From a virus, in IMG/VR virus record IMGVR_UViG_3300027844_000607, positions 1 through 58,606 of that record: 58,606 bases of DNA; one strand, written 5' to 3'. Both the position numbers and the translations under genes were made by a program. Positions 8,169 to 15,354 of the stretch are shown piece by piece (within the stretch, counting starts at the first letter, position 1; the number at the start of each line of letters is the position of its first letter). The notes beneath the pieces were generated by a model. It searched no databases. It was not told the origin of the DNA and saw only the letters and a list, made by a program, of their open reading frames with translations.

Positions 8169-9091
8169 TTAGTCGCACGTTTCTCATTGAAGGCGGCCAA
8201 GTCCGCTTTCCACGTATCCGTCCATGTTGGCACAGGTGAAAAGTGATCGATGAGCCACTCGAAATCTCGCGTACGTTGTTCCCACTTATTATTCATCCAG
8301 TAGTCAATACAGTAATGACGGCCGTCTTCTTTGTCGGCTTGATGCTCTCTATACTGTTGATTACTGAAACCATAGCCCTTCCCCTTCTTACCTTTGTGCC
8401 AATGAGCATACCACGTTTTCTTGTTGACAACAACGCGCCCACCACTGAACCACGTTTTATTTCCAATCTCTTGCGCTTCCTGCGTGAACATGCCATAACC
8501 ATCTTCTTCCATGTCTCCAATGACCGTATGCCAATGTGATGTCTTCATGAAATAGCAGGAACCCTGCCATGACATTGTATCATCAATAAGGATATCCTTT
8601 CTTTCATAGTGTCGTGATTTCCACTCCGACCCGTGTAACCCGTACTCTATATCGTGCGGCCGCTCAAACGGATTGGCAAGATACATATAGTCAATTGGTG
8701 GACGACCATCTTCAACGACGACCCATTCTTCGGGTTCCAACCGATAGCGGCGTGGAATGACAACCCAATTATCCTCGCAATCGGCTTTGAGCTTGGTGTC
8801 GTAGCCCTGATCGAGCAAACAGTGTTCGTCAATCTTCATCAGGTATTCGCCGGTTGCCAAGGAGACACCTGCATTGATGGCCGAGCGCATTCCATAGTGG
8901 CCGTGTGTTATTCCTTGATGGAGGTGGTGAACTTTGGGATGGTCTTTGGGGATAGTGTCTGGCCAGATACCGTCCAGTACAACTATGATCTCAATGTCGC
9001 CTTCAGCTTTGGCGAGTAGATCATCGATAGTTTTCTGGAGATACTGCGGACTGCGTGACGGGACAATAATGGACAATCGCGATGCTATCAT
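8165..9091 (-). CDS. GT2 family glycosyltransferase (308 aa)
   Basis: GT-A domain: LSIIVPSRSPQYLQKTIDDL at the N-terminus, IIVVLDGIWPD for nucleotide binding, and MKIDEHC as the DXD-like site near residue 95. WFSGGRVVVNKKTWYAHWHKGKK in two motifs near residue 220 closely parallels WLSGGRHVVNKKTWFAHM in the fused protein at 3844-5559, so the two GT2 domains are paralogues. First gene of the minus-strand glycosylation run, with a CTAAATA box and GAAGGAG ribosome site upstream. Confidence 0.8.
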   Translation of the reverse strand: MIASRLSIIVPSRSPQYLQKTIDDLLAKAEGDIEIIVVLDGIWPDTIPKDHPKVHHLHQGITHGHYGMRSAINAGVSLATGEYLMKIDEHCLLDQGYDTKLKADCEDNWVVIPRRYRLEPEEWVVVEDGRPPIDYMYLANPFERPHDIEYGLHGSEWKSRHYERKDILIDDTMSWQGSCYFMKTSHWHTVIGDMEEDGYGMFTQEAQEIGNKTWFSGGRVVVNKKTWYAHWHKGKKGKGYGFSNQQYREHQADKEDGRHYCIDYWMNNKWEQRTRDFEWLIDHFSPVPTWTDTWKADLAAFNEKRATK

Positions 9092-9112
9092 AATAACTCA
9101 CTCCTTCGTACT

Positions 9113-9119
9113 TATTTAG
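9113..9119 (-). promoter_or_regulatory. Late-type promoter box CTAAATA
   Basis: CTAAATA on the minus strand lies 22 bases upstream of the GT2 start at 9091 and is followed by a GAAGGAGTGAG ribosome binding site. It probably drives the glycosylation cluster late, together with tail fibres. Confidence 0.6.
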
Positions 9120-9133
9120 AAGATCTGTCGATG

Positions 9134-9140
9134 CTAAATA
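9134..9140 (+). promoter_or_regulatory. Second late-type box CTAAATA facing gp22
   Basis: CTAAATA on the plus strand lies 137 bases upstream of the gp22 start and 15 bases from the minus-strand box at 9113, so the two face apart. It may be a second promoter for the gp22-gp23 unit or a chance match. Confidence 0.35.
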
Positions 9141-9220
9141 GAACGACATCCTTTGCGGCGCTCATTTGCTTATGAGTGGGCACTGGAGCCAGATTCATAT
9201 TGCGTCACGTTCGCACAACG

Positions 9221-9227
9221 CTAAATA
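9221..9227 (+). promoter_or_regulatory. Late-type promoter box CTAAATA for gp22
   Basis: CTAAATA lies 50 bases before the gp22 ATG at 9277, with ACAGGAGATT as ribosome binding site between them. Same box as before gp23. Confidence 0.6.
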
Positions 9228-9276
9228 CGTTATGCGGCGATAGCTTTAGTCCCGCAAATGCACAGGAGATTTTCAA

Positions 9277-10641
9277 ATGAGCGAGATAGTCAACCCAGTT
9301 TCAGCGGCGCAACTGAAGCCGCGCAATCAGGAACCAACGCACCTTGGTGGTTCATCCTTTGAGGACATTGGCGGCACGGAGCTTAACGCCAAGCCGAACA
9401 CCGCAAAGGTTGCCGTCAAGGGCGTGACCACCGATACAACCATTCCCAAGTCTGTGGCTGCGGAACCAACACATCTGAAGGGCGTCTCCGAAGGGGAGGA
9501 AGCCGACGATGATGTGAAGGTTAAGTTCGACGAAGAGGACGATGACGAGGCGAAGCTCGATGAAGCTGACGATCTCGACAAAGCCATCAAGGAAGCCTTG
9601 AACGATAAGCCCATCGACGTGAAGGTCAACGAAGAGGATGATGAGGAAGACGAGGACGAGAAGAAGGCCGTCTCCGAAGGGGAAGATGTCGTTGAGAGAG
9701 ATCCGCGATCAGTCCCGGTCAAGGAAGGTAAGGACGATGAGGATGCTGTCACCGAAGACGATGACGAGAAGCCCGAATTCCTGAAGGGGAATAAGGACAA
9801 GGTCGACGAGGAAGCCGACGAGGACGAGAAGAAGGTTGATGAGGAAGCTGACGAGGATGAGGACGAGAAGAAAGCCGTCTCCGAAGCCGTCAACATTCGT
9901 GTCAAGATGCCGGAAGCGGCGCTCTTCGAGTCTGCCGGATTCAACGCCAAACAGCAGAAGAAGGTTGCGACACTCTTTGAGTCCGCGATCAAAGTCACCA
10001 CCCGTCAGGTTACTGAGAAGCTCAACGAAGCGTACAAGATTCGCACGGAGCGACGTATTGCTGAGTCTGAGCGGAAGCTGACGGAACGCCTTAACACCTA
10101 CCTTTCGGTGGTTGTTGAGCAGTGGGTCGAAGATAACCGTGTGGACGTTCGCAAGTCGTTGCGGTCGGACCTCGCGGAGAACTTCTTGGATGGGCTACAG
10201 AGCTTGTTCAAGGAACACTACATTGACGTGCCGGAAAGCAAAGTTGATGTGGTCGAGACGCTAACGACAGAAGTGGATGAGTTGAAGGCTCAGATTAACG
10301 AGCAGGCGTCTTCCAACCTGAAGTTGCGTCGTCTGGCAGAAGCCGCAAATAAGAAACGTATTATTGCGGAGTTTGCAAGAAACATGAGTGAAACGCAGGC
10401 GGCGAAGCTGGCTAAGCTCGCTGAAAATACTGACTATGTGGATGCTACAGACTTCCGTGAGAAGTTGGGTATGTTGAAGGAAAGCTACTTCGGAGTGTCC
10501 GATAGCAAGAGTGATCTGCAATCTGGTCGTCTTCCCGAAGAGGACGTGCAGATTGTGACGGAAGAGAAGTCAGGTGTGAAGAGCGAAGCCGATGCAGTTG
10601 CAGATGCGATTTCGCGTCAGGTGAAGTCTGACACGTTCTAA
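9277..10641 (+). CDS. 22: Prohead core scaffolding protein gp22-like (454 aa)
   Basis: Internal scaffold on which the T4-type capsid assembles, normally cleaved and lost at maturation. The C-terminal third is helical and carries the IIAEFARNMSETQAAKLAKL signature of gp22 proteins, ending in DFREKLGMLKESYF. It lies directly before gp23 as in T4. It is much longer than T4 gp22 (269 aa) because residues 70-205 are a highly acidic Asp/Glu/Lys low-complexity insert with repeated DEKK and AVSE units, also repetitive at DNA level. That insert could add negative charge to the core. Confidence 0.85.
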   Translation: MSEIVNPVSAAQLKPRNQEPTHLGGSSFEDIGGTELNAKPNTAKVAVKGVTTDTTIPKSVAAEPTHLKGVSEGEEADDDVKVKFDEEDDDEAKLDEADDLDKAIKEALNDKPIDVKVNEEDDEEDEDEKKAVSEGEDVVERDPRSVPVKEGKDDEDAVTEDDDEKPEFLKGNKDKVDEEADEDEKKVDEEADEDEDEKKAVSEAVNIRVKMPEAALFESAGFNAKQQKKVATLFESAIKVTTRQVTEKLNEAYKIRTERRIAESERKLTERLNTYLSVVVEQWVEDNRVDVRKSLRSDLAENFLDGLQSLFKEHYIDVPESKVDVVETLTTEVDELKAQINEQASSNLKLRRLAEAANKKRIIAEFARNMSETQAAKLAKLAENTDYVDATDFREKLGMLKESYFGVSDSKSDLQSGRLPEEDVQIVTEEKSGVKSEADAVADAISRQVKSDTF

Positions 10642-10656
10642 CTAGCTAGTTAGAAC
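10635..10656. promoter_or_regulatory. Perfect 22-bp palindrome at the gp22 stop codon
   Basis: The two 11-base halves around GCTAGC-like centre CTAG are exact reverse complements, and the palindrome includes the gp22 TAA stop. No T-run follows, so it is not a classic terminator. It could be an mRNA-stabilising or processing hairpin between gp22 and gp23, or a protein-binding site. Confidence 0.55.
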
Positions 10657-10667
10657 AGTTGGCTTTA

Positions 10668-10674
10668 CTAAATA
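10668..10674 (+). promoter_or_regulatory. Late-type promoter box CTAAATA for gp23
   Basis: CTAAATA lies 58 bases upstream of the major capsid ATG at 10732; a CAGGGAGATT ribosome binding site precedes the ATG. A dedicated late promoter for the most abundant virion protein is as expected. Confidence 0.65.
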
Positions 10675-10731
10675 GTTTCTACGCAGTGTCAGACAGACAA
10701 GACACGCATAACTTTCAGGGAGATTAGTACA

Positions 10732-12075
10732 ATGGCAGAATTTCTGACCGAAGACGTAAAGAAGAAGTGGGCAAAGGTTCTCGATCACCCGGATCTTCCA
10801 CCGATCAAAGAGTCATGGAAGAAGAAGGTCACTACGGTGATGCTCGAAAACACGGCCCGCGAGATGCAGAAGGCGGGCGAAGTCATGACAGAAGCCGCTC
10901 CTGCCAACCAGTCTGGTGTGTTCCCGTCTGCGACGAACCTAAAGGGATTTGATCCGATTCTCATCTCCTTGATTCGTCGTGCGATGCCGAACTTGATCGC
11001 ATACGATTTGTGCGGCGTCCAGCCAATGACTGGTCCAACCGGCCTCATCTTCGCGATGAAGTCTACGTATACCACGCAGGGTGGAACCGAGGCGCTCTTC
11101 AACGAGGCTAACACTGGGTTTGCGAACTATTCGGGCGGAACCCAGAATGGTAGCGCACCTGCTGGTAATACCTCGCAGTTGGCGACTGATACTGGCGCGG
11201 GAGGTACTTACGAGTACGACTACGTTGGTGGTTCGACCACGTTGCAGGGTGAGTCATGGGGCTCAACGGGATGCACGGCCATTCCCGAGATGGCGTTCTC
11301 TATCGACAAGGTTACGGTTACTGCGAAGACCCGTAAGCTGAAGGCAGAGTATACTATCGAAATCGCGCAGGACTTGAAGGCGGTTCACGGACTCGACGCA
11401 GAGACGGAACTTGCTAACATCCTGTCAGCGGAGATTCTTGCGGAGATTAACCGCGAGATTATTCGTACGATTTACGTGAGCGCCGTCGCGGGTGCGAACA
11501 CGAACACCACAACGGCTGGTGTGTTCGACCTCGACACGGACTCAGACGGACGCTGGATGGTTGAGCGATTTAAGGGGCTCTTCTTCCAGATTGAACGCGA
11601 TGCGAACGCCATCGCGAAGGCGACTCGTCGTGGTAAGGGGAACATCGTTCTCTGCTCGTCAGATATTGCGAGTGCCCTTGCTGCTGCGGACTATCTCCAC
11701 TATGATAGCGCCTATGACGGTAAGCTACAGGTAGATGACACGGGTTCAACCTTTGTCGGTACCTTGCAGGGTCGTTACAAGGTGTACATTGACCCGTATG
11801 CTGCGATTTCCGCAGACTCTAGCACGGCTCAGCACTTCGTGGTTGGGTATCGTGGTAGCAGCCCGTATGACGCAGGACTTTTCTACTGCCCGTACGTTCC
11901 GCTACAGATGCTCCGCGCTCAGGATCCGAACAGCTTCCAGCCGAAGATCGGATTCCAGACGCGGTATGGTGTCGTTTCTAACCCGTTCAGCAACGCGGCT
12001 GGGACGAGCGATGGTTCTATCACCGCTCGCGCTAACCAGTACTACAGGGTTGTGAACGTTCGCAACTTGATGTAA
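10732..12075 (+). CDS. 23: Major capsid protein gp23-like (447 aa)
   Basis: HK97-fold shell protein of T4-type heads. The N-terminal 65 residues (VKKKWAKVLDHPDLPPI) are the helical region removed by the prohead protease in T4, and PANQSGVFPSAT is near the expected cleavage region. LIRRAMPNLIAYDLCGVQPM and GLIFAMKSTY are strongly conserved gp23 motifs. The C-terminal YYRVVNVRNLM is also typical. At 447 residues it is shorter than T4 gp23 (521 aa), as in many marine T4-like phages. Own promoter upstream and a strong terminator downstream. Confidence 0.95.
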   Translation: MAEFLTEDVKKKWAKVLDHPDLPPIKESWKKKVTTVMLENTAREMQKAGEVMTEAAPANQSGVFPSATNLKGFDPILISLIRRAMPNLIAYDLCGVQPMTGPTGLIFAMKSTYTTQGGTEALFNEANTGFANYSGGTQNGSAPAGNTSQLATDTGAGGTYEYDYVGGSTTLQGESWGSTGCTAIPEMAFSIDKVTVTAKTRKLKAEYTIEIAQDLKAVHGLDAETELANILSAEILAEINREIIRTIYVSAVAGANTNTTTAGVFDLDTDSDGRWMVERFKGLFFQIERDANAIAKATRRGKGNIVLCSSDIASALAAADYLHYDSAYDGKLQVDDTGSTFVGTLQGRYKVYIDPYAAISADSSTAQHFVVGYRGSSPYDAGLFYCPYVPLQMLRAQDPNSFQPKIGFQTRYGVVSNPFSNAAGTSDGSITARANQYYRVVNVRNLM

Positions 12076-12107
12076 GTTCGCTTAACGATTCGCTACCGTT
12101 AGGATTG

Positions 12108-12140
12108 CCCCTGAGAGGTTCGCCTCTCAGGGGTTTTTTT
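12108..12140 (+). terminator. Rho-independent terminator after gp23
   Basis: A perfect 11-bp stem (CCCCTGAGAGG and its complement) with a TTCG tetraloop is followed by seven T. It ends the gp22-gp23 transcript 33 bases after the gp23 stop and separates it from the convergent minus-strand gene. Confidence 0.95.
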
Positions 12141-12142
12141 GT

Positions 12143-13507
12143 CTATGGCCATGACTCTAGTAGATGATCAAAGTGCGTTTCCGCTTCGCCATAAAACTTA
12201 AAGATTGACAGCATAACAAAGGTGTTTTTTATTGATTGTAGTTTAGATGGGGTCATGGGATTCACATCATCAAAATACACGCCAATGTTATTGGCATAGG
12301 GAATGAAAAAGAAAATAAAAAACTTAAAAGCCGTCAGATAATTAAACGTGATCCTCGAATTGATTAAAATAGTGCCTCTCGCAAATTTATGTTTCATCAA
12401 AAACATGAATGTCTCCGAGGATACCGCTATGTCATACGAATCCTCTGGCCCAAGTTCCACAAATCTTCGTGACGATAAATGTATTTCAAACACTTTGTGT
12501 AGATCTGACACCAAGACCTTGAGAGAAAATTCATGTTTATTTTTTGGCAGGGTATTGTTGGTGAGCAAACTGTCATGAAACGCATAATATGATTGTTCAA
12601 GATCAGAGATATTTGAAATCGTGTTCGTGGTATGTTTAATTTCGACGGCATCATGGAGATGCGACCAATACGCGATAGACTTTTTGCTGTTCAGATGGGT
12701 GTGTTGTGCATCAAGTTCTCTGGATAAATCGAATGCCTCATTCGGCATGGGCACAATTGGTATCACATCGTTGTTCAGGTTTTTGATCGTGTCATAGGCA
12801 TGGTGAATATACTGATTGTCATTCCAATAAAAATTCTCTTCGTGTGAAAAGAACACATAGCTGGCAAACAATAAACACGACTTTGGATTGAGCGTCTGTA
12901 CGATGTATTTATTTTTTTCATCTATTAGTTTTTGCTGACCAATTGATATCTTTTGATCCCCCGGATTCCCTGCCCAGTTCGCATACGAAAATTGAAAAGA
13001 CACCATATCAAGTTTTCTATTATGTAAGTGAGGAAGGATTTCTTTTTCTAGGGCGTTGTTTACATCGACTCTTGCATCATTCACATTTAAGAAGGAATGA
13101 CCATTTTCGAATAAGCACAAGATAGAGGAATCATAACCATCAGACACAAATGAAACTATCTGGAGATCATCGATAGTCACGTTTTGGTTATGAGGCAGTT
13201 CAATGACTTGATGTCCTTGAGATTCAAGAAAATTCTTAACTTTTTTATCTACGGTTTCCTGATATAAAAACTTTGTTTTTGTATGCAGGTCTTTCAACGT
13301 AGGTATTGAAAAATGATCTGGATGCTCATGTGAGATCCAGATATAGTCAAAGTCTACGTTGTTGATATCATGAGAATTTTCACATAACAACGACCATCCA
13401 TCTTGAAAGGCCGTGCCTTTGAACCACGGGTCGCAGAGGATTTTTATTTCATTGGTTTCAATGATTAGGGAAGCATGATTCAAAAATCGTACGTTGCTTG
13501 GGTTCAT
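12143..13507 (-). CDS. Metallo-beta-lactamase-fold hydrolase, AT-rich acquired gene (454 aa)
   Basis: The N-terminal half is an MBL-fold domain: FLNHASLIIE, ILCDPWF and the metal motif HEHPDH at about residues 60-65, followed by NVNDARVD and SFQFSYANWAGNPGDQ. This pattern is known from MBL proteins related to CMP-N-acetylneuraminate hydroxylase and other carbohydrate-locus hydrolases. The C-terminal half is unassigned and rich in Phe, Tyr and Asn. The gene is clearly more AT-rich than its neighbours (many AAA, TTT, ATT codons), which suggests recent transfer. Substrate unknown; nucleotide-sugar or glycan chemistry would suit the phage's glycosylation genes. Confidence 0.75.
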   Translation of the reverse strand: MNPSNVRFLNHASLIIETNEIKILCDPWFKGTAFQDGWSLLCENSHDINNVDFDYIWISHEHPDHFSIPTLKDLHTKTKFLYQETVDKKVKNFLESQGHQVIELPHNQNVTIDDLQIVSFVSDGYDSSILCLFENGHSFLNVNDARVDVNNALEKEILPHLHNRKLDMVSFQFSYANWAGNPGDQKISIGQQKLIDEKNKYIVQTLNPKSCLLFASYVFFSHEENFYWNDNQYIHHAYDTIKNLNNDVIPIVPMPNEAFDLSRELDAQHTHLNSKKSIAYWSHLHDAVEIKHTTNTISNISDLEQSYYAFHDSLLTNNTLPKNKHEFSLKVLVSDLHKVFEIHLSSRRFVELGPEDSYDIAVSSETFMFLMKHKFARGTILINSRITFNYLTAFKFFIFFFIPYANNIGVYFDDVNPMTPSKLQSIKNTFVMLSIFKFYGEAETHFDHLLESWP

Positions 13508-13517
13508 GTTGTCTATG

Positions 13518-13607
13518 TTAGAGAGTACACCCCGTACAGGCGGACCAACTAGCGTAGGTGAAGATCGCGAGTGATACTAAGATTATGGCCCATCGTATTG
13601 ATTGCAT
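13518..13607 (-). CDS. Putative small hydrophobic peptide (29 aa)
   Basis: An ATG 2 bases after the methyltransferase stop opens a 29-residue frame with a hydrophobic core WAIILVSLAIFTYASW and a Cys-x-x-Cys near the end. GGAAATCATAAT precedes it at a usable ribosome-site distance. It fills the gap between the methyltransferase and the MBL gene. It may be a small inner-membrane or lipoprotein-like peptide; coding status is uncertain because it is so short. Confidence 0.4.
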   Translation of the reverse strand: MQSIRWAIILVSLAIFTYASWSACTGCTL

Positions 13608-13608
13608 A

Positions 13609-15264
13609 TTATGATTTCCAAAACACATGTACAGGTTCATATTTCATAATTTTTCCATTCTCTAGTTTGAGATAATTCTTCGCTGTTGCTTTGCCGTCTT
13701 CCGTCACACGATTCGCTCCGGGCATGTTCATGAGTGCCATGAGAATAGTTTCCTTGTATTCAAACCCAAGTTCTTTTGCAATCGCAATGCTATCCTGCTC
13801 CAACGGTAGATACGTCTTTCCTACCTTCAAGTCTGCAATGTTCCAGAGCATATACCGTTCGTGGTTCAGGAAGTCATACGCATTCTGCAACGTCGGGCGC
13901 AGGAAGTGATCACGCCATTCACCGTAGGTTGTATACTTCTTATAGCTCTGGTTCTCATCCTCGCTATACGCCTCACGATTGAAATACGGTGGTGACGAGA
14001 ACACCAAGTCGCCGCGGCCCTTGAGCAGCTTGAAGGCCGGCGTCGTGTGGAAAAGCTCACTCCCAAGTTGGTACACATGCGACCGATGCTCTTTTTCTTC
14101 GTCCTTATACAACGACCCATCACCCGTCGATGACTCGATGCGTACTTTGTTATATGCGTCGGCAATAACACGATAGATACTCGTACCGTCTTTATAGAAG
14201 GCGGGATTCGGATCAGTGCCGACATAGTTCAAATGTTGCATGTCACCATTCGGTAGCTGTTGGTTGAATGACATCGCACCAATAAGGCGCCCCGCCCAGC
14301 CCGCCGAGGGATCCCACACGTTGACCGCTTGCGCCTTGACGTGCTGGAGGAACGTTTGATAAAGCAGCTTCGCGGTCAACGGTGGGTAGTTTACCGCATA
14401 CTGACACATCGAAATACGAAAGCTCCGAAACAGATTCGGAAACAACCGTTGTCCCTTGTCATAAATGCGGATATGGAATTCGTGTTCTGAATTCTCATGT
14501 TTCGGAAGAATGTTTCGACGTGTGATCAATGGCAACCAGCCGCGTGATAACGCATTACTGAATTCGTCAAACGACAACGCCATCAGAGTTTCAGTTCGCA
14601 TTTTATCATTGTAACCGGAATATTGCGTTTCTTTATTCACGGGCTTCGCTTCTAACAACAACTCTTGTTCGCCATACTTTCGTTCATGCACATGAAACAA
14701 TTCAACGAACTGGATAGCGGTGGCGGGTACCACCTCAGAGCGATGTTTCAGCGCCGTACCGCCCGTCACGGTCAATGCACACATGTAGAAGCTATCACGC
14801 AAGAAATGACGACGAGCGTACGGCAAATATCGTTTGAACAACTCTGGACTCGCGAAGAAATTGTAAATACTCCGGCCGTCATCTTTCGCCGTGTAATTGA
14901 TGCGAGTCTTGTACATCTCCGAGGCGTGCCAGGCGTTCACCGCACTCCCCGTGCTAACGTGCGTATTATGAATGACTCGCCGGTTAGTCAGTGTGTCGTT
15001 CTTCCAGAACTTCCCCGTAACAAAACCCGCCAGCTTCGAGAAGTCCTTGTCAATTTCACCTAGTGTCCACCCGCGGCGTGGCGGAATGCTCTCTTCGTCC
15101 CAAGACTTCAAGAAGGATTCCCGCATATGAAACACATATGCCTCAAACTCCTTATCTGACATAGCCAGAATATCATCGAACGTGCAGTTCACGGTCGGGT
15201 CGTCTAACAGCGGATGGAGACGTGCTATCGGAAAGATGTCGGTCGTCGTTTCAATAGCTATCAA
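13609..15264 (-). CDS. DNA methyltransferase with SPPY motif and large N-terminal domain (551 aa)
   Basis: SAM-dependent DNA methyltransferase of the amino-methylating class. Motif I-like VWDPSAGWAGRLIGAM lies near residue 320, and motif IV FSSPPYFNREAY near residue 425. SPPY is most usual in N4-cytosine enzymes, although N6-adenine cannot be excluded. The first 300 residues are a separate domain without a motif I recognise, possibly for target recognition. No cognate restriction gene is adjacent, so it probably protects phage DNA or marks it. A sigma70-like promoter precedes it. Confidence 0.7.
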   Translation of the reverse strand: MIAIETTTDIFPIARLHPLLDDPTVNCTFDDILAMSDKEFEAYVFHMRESFLKSWDEESIPPRRGWTLGEIDKDFSKLAGFVTGKFWKNDTLTNRRVIHNTHVSTGSAVNAWHASEMYKTRINYTAKDDGRSIYNFFASPELFKRYLPYARRHFLRDSFYMCALTVTGGTALKHRSEVVPATAIQFVELFHVHERKYGEQELLLEAKPVNKETQYSGYNDKMRTETLMALSFDEFSNALSRGWLPLITRRNILPKHENSEHEFHIRIYDKGQRLFPNLFRSFRISMCQYAVNYPPLTAKLLYQTFLQHVKAQAVNVWDPSAGWAGRLIGAMSFNQQLPNGDMQHLNYVGTDPNPAFYKDGTSIYRVIADAYNKVRIESSTGDGSLYKDEEKEHRSHVYQLGSELFHTTPAFKLLKGRGDLVFSSPPYFNREAYSEDENQSYKKYTTYGEWRDHFLRPTLQNAYDFLNHERYMLWNIADLKVGKTYLPLEQDSIAIAKELGFEYKETILMALMNMPGANRVTEDGKATAKNYLKLENGKIMKYEPVHVFWKS

Positions 15265-15311
15265 AAATAATCACCACACTTGGAAAAGGCGCAGATTGCG
15301 CGACTCCTGCT

Positions 15312-15340
15312 ATTGTATCACTTGTGCGTCGAAACTTCAA
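15312..15340 (-). promoter_or_regulatory. Sigma70-like promoter TTGAAG-17-TACAAT
   Basis: On the minus strand TTGAAG (15335-15340) and TACAAT (15312-15317) are 17 bases apart, and the -10 is preceded by GTGA as in other promoters of this window. It lies 48 bases upstream of the methyltransferase ATG. Confidence 0.55.
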
Positions 15341-15354
15341 GCGTTGGCCGCGCA

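Noticed and set aside
9173-9246. 23-codon plus-strand frame MSGHWSQIH in the gp22 leader
   Set aside because: No ribosome site, and it runs through the CTAAATA box; not supported as a gene.
9327-10001. 224-codon minus-strand Ser-rich frame opposite gp22
   Set aside because: It is the reverse of the acidic repeat (GAC/GAG codons read as GTC/CTC and TCC/TCT), so it is a composition artefact.
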